Source: Gamarada debralockiae (Eukaryota > Ascomycota > Leotiomycetes > Helotiales > Hyphodiscaceae). From it: DNA of 64,000 nucleotides. This document shows, piece after piece, positions 56,809 to 64,000 of the stretch. The notes beneath the pieces were generated by a model. That model ran no database searches and was not told the origin of the DNA. It was given only the letters and a program-made list of their open reading frames with translations. A program made the position numbers and the translations under genes. Numbering within the stretch: position 1 is the stretch's first letter; each line of letters opens with the position of its first letter. The stretch lies in the NCBI GenBank assembly GCA_002803225.1, contig NXFV01001493.1, positions 1 to 64,000 on the forward strand, in the 5' to 3' direction.

Positions 56809-57638
56809 CTAGTCGTAGAACTTTCTGTTCTCGTTCTTACCAAACAGTGTAGTTCGTATGGAAGGCAAAGCATTGTCCTGAAGTAACGATAACCGCTCCT
56901 CGAAAGTGTTGTTGATATCAATCTTTCCACCACCGCCAACAATCGAGAGACCACCAGCACTACATTAATTAGCCCTTATCCCCTCGTACTCCAAACAGAA
57001 GAAGGGTCGAACTCACCATCCCTCAGGCTGCGGATTCTCCTCATCAATGCTCGCCTCAATCTCCTTCTTCGTCTTCTCCTTGTACTCCTTACACGCCTTC
57101 TCCAACGCCTTCTTCACAAGATCATAATCCGCCTTTCTCGCCCTAACCTGGACCTTCTTCTCATTCAAAGCATAGAACCCCTCCAAAGCCAAATTCTTCA
57201 AAATCTCCTCATACTTGCCCTTATCCTTCGTCGCCTCCTCCAACTTCTTTCCCGCGGCCTCGAAAATCTGATCCAGTACTTCCTGGCGTCCTGAAAGAAC
57301 CTTCAAGCGGGTCTTGTTGGCTAACGTGGAGCGTGTGATTTGCTGCGACATTTGAGCGGTCTTGAATTTCTTCTCGTAGGTCGAATCGATGGACGAGGTT
57401 TCTTGGCGGACTAGCTTGGATTTCTCGATCGCGAATTCTTCGTCTGCTTTGATTTCTATCTCGCGGGCTTTTTCCATCGCTTCTTGCTTGATGAATGCTG
57501 TCATCTTCTTAAGCTCCTGCGACACCTGGGTACGTAGAGCTTGGTTAGCAGGCTCTGTTGCTCACTGGATGGGCGGGGTGGAGGATTGGTAGGAGGGGAA
57601 TGTACCTGGTCATCGGACAATGCGTGGGATTGAGACAT
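56809..57638 (-). CDS. VMA4: V-type proton ATPase subunit E
   Basis: Peripheral-stalk subunit of the vacuolar proton pump, which acidifies the vacuole. Three exons, 57638-57606, 57525-57017 and 56959-56809, give 230 residues, the normal length for the family. The start MSQSHALSDDQVSQELKKM and the following FIKQEAMEKAREIEIKADEEFAIEK, rich in Lys and Glu, form the long N-terminal helix that pairs with subunit G. Later come MSQQITRSTLANKTRLKVLSG (cut across the family by a conserved Asn-Lys-Thr-Arg turn) and, at the end, GGLSIVGGGGKIDINNTFEERL, the globular head that touches subunits B and C. The first exon encodes only eleven residues. It is divergently paired with the magnesium-transporter gene. 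Confidence 0.96.
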
Positions 57639-58162
57639 GCTGGGCAATTGGGGTGTCCAACAGCTGTTTGACGGTACTAGGAGAGGGTATGGAGAAGTTG
57701 GGAGCTTCGAGGTGGAAGGTGAAATTGGTGGTCGACCGCTGTGACGAGGAAGCTAGCCCTGCGATAAGAAGCTTGGACCAAATCGGGTCACATGACTGGT
57801 CATGAATCGCATTCTTTTTGAAGCCAAGTAGGTGCCTTTTTTAAAATGCGCAAAAATAGTTGAACAATTATTTCGCAATCTTAAGTTCAATGACACGCTC
57901 TTGGAAGGCCCAAATTGTTCTTCAGGTCCGTATTGAGCTCCCTCTCTCCAACATTATGCATTCATCACCGCAAACCCAGCAGTTAAAGAAGCGAGACACT
58001 GGTCAGTCGGGCCTTAACGGAATCCAGTTGTAGGACAATCACCTCTCACAGAACTACAGCCACGTCCACTCTCCTTAATCAAACAATCTAATTTCAATAT
58101 CTCGAGGTCGTTACACCACTCATTTACCAAATGCGTCCTTGCGACACCATCGCACCAGCGTG
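57639..58162. promoter_or_regulatory. Divergent promoter, VMA4 and NIPA-like gene
   Basis: A 524-base gap separates the two start codons, so both promoters must lie here. No specific factor site was recognised. Confidence 0.5.
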
Positions 58163-59803
58163 ATGGGAAACCTCGGCGACCTGTCGCCAGGAGGAGGCAT
58201 AGCTGTGCGTACTCTACTTTCATTCCCCCCGTCTTACTTCCCTTCCAAACCCCACATCAGCTAACTCGATCTATGAATGCAGATTGGCATATTAGTAGGC
58301 CTAATATCTACGTCCGTTCAAAGTCTGGGCTTGACCCTGCAGCGCAAATCCCATATACTGGAAGACGAGAAGGGCCCTCACGATGTACGACGACCACCAC
58401 ATAGACGGCGGCGCTGGCAGCTTGGAATGGGCATGTTTATTGTCTCGAACTTAGTTGGAAGCACGATCCAGATCACGACTCTTCCTTTACCGGTTCTTTC
58501 GACGTTGCAGGCATCCGGGTTGGTCTTCAATTCGATATGCGCCACCTTGATTCTAGGGGAGCCTTTCACACGCTGGTCATTGGGAGGAACATTACTGGTT
58601 TCAAGCGGTGCGGTGCTGATTGCCATCTTTGGAGCAATTCCGGAACCTGCGCATAGTCTGGATCAGTTGCTATTACTGCTAGGAAGGAGGCCCTTTGTGA
58701 TATGGATGATATGCCAGGCGTTACTGGTAGCAGGCATCATCATCGTAGCAGGATTCCTCTCCCAGATCCCCAACATATCCTCGAGCCCGCGAGTCCGTCT
58801 ACTTCGAGGGTTGGCATACGGATGCATAAGCGGCATACTCTCAGCACACTCCCTCCTCGTCGCCAAATCCGCCGTCGAGCTTCTAGTCCGCACAATCGTG
58901 GATCGAATAAACCAGTTCAACCGCTGGCAATCCTGGGCCATCCTGCTAGGCCTCGTCTCCCTCGCCCTCACACAACTCTACTACCTCCACCGCGGCCTCA
59001 AACTCGTGTCCACCAGCGTTCTCTACCCCCTCGTTTTCTGCGTCTATAATATAATAGCCATTCTCGACGGGCTCATCTACTTCAAACAAACCGGACTTCT
59101 GTCCACACTCCACGCCTGCCTCGTAGCCCTCGGCACAACGATCCTCCTCTCCGGCGTCCTCGCACTCTCCTGGCGTCTCTCGGATGAGCAGACCCAGCCT
59201 GCTGTGGCGCAAAGTGCACTAGCTCCCGGTCTTGGCTTCGTGGAAGATACAGACAATGAGGAGTACTCTGACTCGTACATCGCCGACGAAGAAGCCGCTA
59301 TCAGCGCCGAGAACCAGGCCTTACTGAACGGCGAGCCCATGACTCCTACGACGAAACTAGATACTGTACTAGGCGCAACAAGGAATGTGAGGAAGACTGT
59401 ACGAGTGACGGAAGCAGATGAGATATGGGGCGAGCTACAAGACGACGATGCGAAGACTTCGCCGAACAGACCGTTACGGCGCGCAAGCACGATCGCAGCA
59501 ATGGGACTTGGGGCACCGGCCGTGAGTCAAGGAGGAGGAGATGAGGAACCGGATGAGAATACAGCGCTTTTACGAGCTAGCACATTATCGAGGAGACGGC
59601 GGAGGAGATCGACCGGTTTCCCAGGCTTCACGGCACGGCCTTCACCACGGACCTCGAAGAGAAGGAGTGTGTCGAGCCAAGAAGCTCTAGGCGGGTTATG
59701 GAAGATGCGGTGGTGGAATAGAGGAGATGGGAAAGGACCTCCGGATCCGAGTCCAGGGCCTGACGATACGCCAGGAGGACCATCAACTTCTGGTGCGTTA
59801 TAA
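58163..59803 (+). CDS. NIPA-family magnesium transporter
   Basis: Membrane protein of the NIPA/SPICT4 family, whose characterised members carry Mg2+. Exons 58163-58204 and 58283-59803, joined by a 78-base intron (GTGCGT, GCTAACTCG branch site), give 520 residues. The 14-residue first exon leads into IGILVGLISTSVQSLGLTLQ, the first helix. Nine or so hydrophobic segments follow, including FIVSNLVGSTIQITTLPLPVL, ASGLVFNSICATLILGE, VSSGAVLIAIFGAIPEP and STSVLYPLVFCVYNIIAILDGLIYF; the loop LILGEPFTRWSLGGT is a family landmark. After residue 300 the chain is a disordered cytosolic tail of over 200 residues, with acidic patches, RRRRRR-type basic runs and a Pro/Gly-rich end. No splice break or stop is present. 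Confidence 0.87.
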
Positions 59804-61348
59804 TATTAGCTAAGAAGCGAAGAAAGAGTATGTAACCATAGCGGAAGGCGTCCAAGGGAATCGTGTACCACAGTTGCTGGGTGTAAGGAGCATGGGCTTG
59901 GGCTGGCTGGGCATGAACGATGGAGTCAAATCAGCGATATTACTATTTAGGATAGGGTGGTGTTTAGAGCAAACGACGTGGACACCTAACCTTGGAATGT
60001 CACGCTTTTTAGAGTCCGGCTAGAACTTCCTCTGTGTTCTGTGACGTTTCTTTAAGCTGCCTGCTATCTCGTGATCCCGAAAGCTTGTTTCGTCCCCGGC
60101 ACTTGACTTTTGGAGGTAGTCCGATGGGAAAAGGTACATCCTCCTAGCCCTCCGATCCTTCAAGACGGATGCCGAGCTTTGGTTCCCGAGGACAATCCCG
60201 GGATCCGCTTCCTCTTGCAACACTACCCCCGCTGACGAAATAGGCTTCAACTAAGCAAAGCTTCCTCAAGGAATCAAGCTTCAGTGGGGTCCTCATCCTT
60301 TACATCCTTTCCCTCCTGCGCCAGCAGGTAGCGTAAGATTGAGGCTGAGGTGGGGTCAAGAGGGGGTGGCCTATCCACCTCTTACTTTTTAACTCTACTT
60401 TTGGACTTAAGACAAGGCCTCACGATTTTGAAAGTAGTTCAGATGAAGGAACAAACATATCTGCAGCCTATTTTTGGTTTCATCTGATCTACCAGCAAAC
60501 CGACGGGAGTAGCGCCGACTAGCCAGAGAAAGGAAAGGGGCGAATGCAGGTTCCCGTTTTTGGGGAACTTTCGTCTGCAACTTCACAGAACTTTTGGGAA
60601 TTGAAGGGAGATGAGAGAAGTGCTCCATGCCCACTTGCTCATCGTTGGTGAATAACTTTGCCATCTTGGAATGCAACTACATCAGCGGCTTGGGAGGCTT
60701 GGGAGGGATTGGGTGTTAGAAGGTTTGTCAGCCACCAGCTTACTCACGCAGCATAAGAGTCTTGTCACGAGAACCAAATGGAGCAAAGGAGAGTGATGTG
60801 ACCGTCTGCATTGATAAACGATCGACTGACCGACCCCAATTCGATTCCAGGACTTCATACTGTACAGAGCAATATCGACCATGACGTCCCAACAAAGTAA
60901 GAGAATGACCACCACCGCCGCCGCAACTATGACTGCATCTACCCATCCACCCGAAACGAAAGATTGATCGCGAAAGTAACATGCAAATGCCAGATTCCCG
61001 CCATCAATCTCTGTTCAAGTCTCCACCTGCACAAATATCCCCACTGTACCCATTCCCCGAGACATCAGGGAAGAAATTATCTCATTATTCGCGTGCGCAT
61101 GTAGTTTTCAAGTTTTATAGGGAAAAGCGGAGGAAAGAGCTCTGTGCCATAAAAGCAAAATCAACGTGAAAAGACCCCACATGAAGACACCCAAAACACC
61201 ATCTGCTAGTACCGTTGTGAGGATCGAGACCCGCAAGACACGAACACATTGTGAGAAACGCGTTGAATTATGTGTCGGGTATCAGTTTCTTTCAATCAAA
61301 AGACAAGCTTGACCCTCCTCCGCGTACTGGGATCGCGAGGACTCAGAA
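59804..61348. other. Convergent intergenic region
   Basis: About 1.5 kb between the ends of the transporter and MCM1 genes. On the reverse strand, 60984-60750 is open for some 80 codons and precedes a GTGAGT, but no ATG-to-stop model of family likeness could be built. Confidence 0.4.
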
Positions 61349-62140
61349 TTATGCCTGATGCGAATGTTGTTGAGGAATACCGGCTTGGGGTGGCATCGGG
61401 TATCCGCCGCTTCTTTGTTGTTGGGCAACATAATTTTGGTATGCGAGGGCTTGTTGTTGTTCGAGTGATGGTGCCATGTAGCCTGGGTGCATGTTCGGGT
61501 TTTGCTGTGGCATGGCGCGGCCTTGCTGGGGTGGAAGGTGTTGCGGGGTAGGCTCTTCGGGGGACTCGACGGGGCCTTGATCATCGACGCCGTTTTCGCC
61601 ATTACCCGCAGGTTCGGGAGCGTTCAAGCAAGCCTGCCATGCATATATTAGCAGATGTCTAGAGTCTCAATTAAGTCTGACGCATACCTGAATCAAATTC
61701 TTGCCTTCGGCCTTCGTGACAAGAGGTTGAAGCTTGGGTGTCGTGAAGGTGTAGACCAAACCTGTCTCGGAAACGACAAGGAGAAGAACTTGAGTGCCAG
61801 TCAAGACAGACAATTCGTATGCCTGATGATAGTCAGTTATGTCCCTTCAATCGCGATGCGCGCGGCGACGCGTTCAATTGGGGATGATGATGCGACCGAC
61901 CTTCTTCATGATACCCGCCTTTCGCTTCGAGAATGTGATGTGTCGACGCGACTTGTCAGTGATGAACTTGATCTCAATCTTTCTTCTCTCACGTCCGGGC
62001 TTGTCATCATCATCGTCGTCGTCGTCGGCGGTCGCAGGGCGCTGGCGTTTGATGCCACGGCTGTCTGAATTGCCGTTTCCGATGGTGTGGTCATCGAGGG
62101 CAGAAGGAGAGCCTTCATTGTGATCGGTGATGTCGGCCAT
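61349..62140 (-). CDS. MCM1: MADS-box transcription factor Mcm1
   Basis: Sequence-specific DNA-binding protein of the SRF-like MADS class that, with partner proteins, controls mating, cell-cycle and metabolic genes. Exons 62140-61901, 61822-61688 and 61633-61349 give 219 residues; introns are 78 and 54 bases (donors GTCGGT and GTATGC). After an acidic leader with a run of seven or more Asp, the MADS domain starts about residue 50 (RERRKIEIKFI) and includes DKSRRHITFSKRKAGIMKK. The intron falls exactly between IMKK and AYELSVLTGTQVLLLVVSE. The domain ends at TTPKLQPLVTKAEGKNLIQ. The tail is rich in Gln and Pro, as in fungal Mcm1. The SRF-type rather than MEF2-type domain (KFITDKSRRH, TGTQVLLLV) is the basis of the name. 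Confidence 0.96.
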
Positions 62141-64000
62141 TGTGAATTTGTATTAAGATTGCTCTTTGAGGTATGACGAAGATCTTCTGAGATGTGTGCC
62201 GGTAACCTTACTGCTTATGGGGTTGAGAGGCTGTTGTCGCAAAGTACCTGGTCGCGAAAGACTGAATTGAGGTTGGCGTGGATGGAGCGAACCGAATGAA
62301 TAAGCCAGGCGAAGTTTGAGCTTGGAAGGCGTTTTCCCGCAAGGTAAGGTTGTGTTCCTGGGGACCTGAAATACAAACAGTGGATTAATGATTGATCAGG
62401 CAAGGTGAACGATGCGCAGCGGGTGCGGGATGATTGAAAGAAGGATAGATTGAGATGCACAGGCGAATGATGGCAAGGAAATGGCGGAGGCTGGGGGGGA
62501 ATTGGGAATGCTTGGGTGCGCTTATGGCCCCGAGCGACCGCTAGAATCGCTGTGAGAGGCCGAACGGGGAGTCGGGGGCTGTGCTGGAATTTTTGGTGGT
62601 GGGTAAATTAAAAGGTTTCGCCGTTCTCGGCAACCTGTTTCTTTTGGGGGCCGCCTCAAGGCTGCTGGCGTCAGGAATGCAGAGCTTACGTTACTCGAGA
62701 ATCCCCGAAATGCATTCGAGGGGTTCGGACGATGAGGAGCGGGAGAACAAAAGGGGAAAAGGGGAATAGATCTACCATGGGCAGACCGTTTTTTATTATT
62801 GTGAGTGCAGTGATTAGATGAACGAGCAACTTTGCTTCGCCGTCACCGTTTTCTCCGTGTTCCACTTCTCATGCCGCTTGTGCAGTGTGAATGGGATTGT
62901 ACCAGATTCGTCCCAGAAAGGAGGTGGCAGAAGGGGGGGTTCGGCTTGATCGCCAATACTTTTGATACTGGTTGAGAATTGATTCGATTCGACTCGACCC
63001 AGATAGGTTTGGTCAATTTGTCTCAAACGCTCTATCGCTGTGGCTGCCGTTGAAGGTCGTGCTGAGGGTTGGATGACGGAAGGGAAGACGCGACCGAAGT
63101 GACGAAAGGACCGCGATATCTCGAATATTTCAACGTACCCTTTCGAATAATCTAAAAATGCCCAATTAAGCAAACTTGTATCGACTCCTTTTTCCCCGTC
63201 CTCGGTTGCCGGATTATCGCTCGTGCTTCTGCTCGAAGTGGTGCAAGGATTCTTGTCTCTCTGTGTTTGGCAAAAGAGTGTTGTCTGAAAACAGGCAAGG
63301 GCTTGCTGTTTTGAGAAGAGTGGGCGATGCCAGCCTTTTAAGATCCGAGAAGGGCTTAATTCAGGGAAGGCGCTAATGTCATCAAAGACTAGCGGTGGGA
63401 AGAAAAATTGCCGAGATTGGCTTGATTGGCAGGACTGGCTCGTGAAAGTCAATTTTTGATGTCAGAGGATTGACTTGAGATGTCTTGACTGACTGGATGG
63501 ATGGATGTCAGTCGGATGAAGTCGACTTTTGGTGATTATTGCGTCGTTGGTGGCTCGACAGAGAGTTTTTGGTTTTTGTCGCTGGCAGCTCTTGACGAAG
63601 ACGTTGTGTGAAAGAAAGGGGAGTGGTGTGTGTTGGAAAAGGAAAAGCGCGATTTCGGTTAGGAAAAGGCTCGAAGGGAAGGCACGACTTAAACGAGTGA
63701 ATACCATATCAAGTTGTGTCTGCTTCGAACAAAGTACGAATAACAGTAAATCCCGTCATGAATCAACTCTTTCTTTATTTTACGAGTTCTTTCCCTTATT
63801 CCAGGAATTTTGGACTTTGGCAGCTGCTCGACCCCAAGTTCTCACAGGTGCAGTACCGTAAGCAAGCAGCCTCGTCCTCGAGTCCACGGCTCTGCCGAGC
63901 AAAAATAAAGAGAATACACCAATCCCAAACAATCAAAATTAACCTAGGGAAACCAGTTAAAACCGTCGACAGAAGATTGGAGCCCTCTTTAAGGGCACGT
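62141..64000. other. Upstream region of MCM1
   Basis: Long region holding the Mcm1 promoter and, probably, a long 5' leader. A 212-codon reverse-strand open frame at 62814-63452 is Ser-rich and shows no family likeness or splice partner. I could not support another gene up to the window end. Confidence 0.45.

Noticed and set aside
60407..60984. Reverse-strand open frames with a GTGAGT between them, possible small gene
   Set aside because: Joining them gives under 100 residues and no recognisable domain; it may be untranslated sequence.
62814..63452. 212-codon reverse-strand open frame upstream of MCM1
   Set aside because: Composition is low-complexity and it has no family likeness; more probably promoter or leader sequence.

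Overview
This is a stretch of filamentous ascomycete nuclear genome. Introns are short (mostly 48 to 160 bases, GT...AG, with CTAAC or CTGAC branch sites), and the gene families are fungal: HET, NACHT/STAND, CTR, Sen1, Dnf1 and an Mcm1-type MADS protein. The overall character suggests a Leotiomycete or relative, but that is inference only. Exon structures were built by hand from splice signals and reading-frame continuity; no alignment or search was possible. Each spliced model given as a gene sums to a whole number of codons.

Bases 1-3100 hold degenerate mobile and relic DNA: a frameshifted gag-like fragment with a zinc knuckle, short tandem repeats, and a dead sugar-transporter (MFS) relic. 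Malate synthase of the glyoxylate cycle follows (3765-5496) with a peroxisomal SKL ending. From 6459 to 27377 lies an accessory island rich in recognition-type genes: a NACHT/STAND gene with one in-frame stop, a truncated second STAND relic, a C2H2-zinc-finger/NACHT/ankyrin protein, a Zn2Cys6/ankyrin protein and a HET-domain protein. Set inside this island is a compact trio that reads as a copper-acquisition module: a BIM1/X325-like GPI-anchored copper protein (10463-11153, -), a CTR copper transporter (12507-13123, -) and a ferric/cupric reductase (14288-16306, +). The last two share a divergent promoter of about 1.16 kb.

Bases 27.4-36.7 kb are relic-rich: a hairpin with flanking direct repeats, an AT-rich tract, a PHO84-type phosphate transporter pseudogene, two 20-bp repeat arrays, a degenerate GPI-protein remnant, and a dihydroxyacetone synthase/transketolase pseudogene with a large internal deletion. 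One intact four-exon membrane protein (31312-32709) sits among them. A 767-residue disordered protein of unknown role (36767-39070) leads into the conserved core.

Bases 40.7-62.2 kb are housekeeping: Sen1 helicase, Dnf1-type P4-ATPase flippase, an Nse6/SLF2-like protein carrying an N-terminal PCNA-interaction motif, V-ATPase subunit E, a NIPA-type magnesium transporter and the Mcm1 MADS factor. The window ends in long Mcm1 upstream sequence in which no further gene could be supported.
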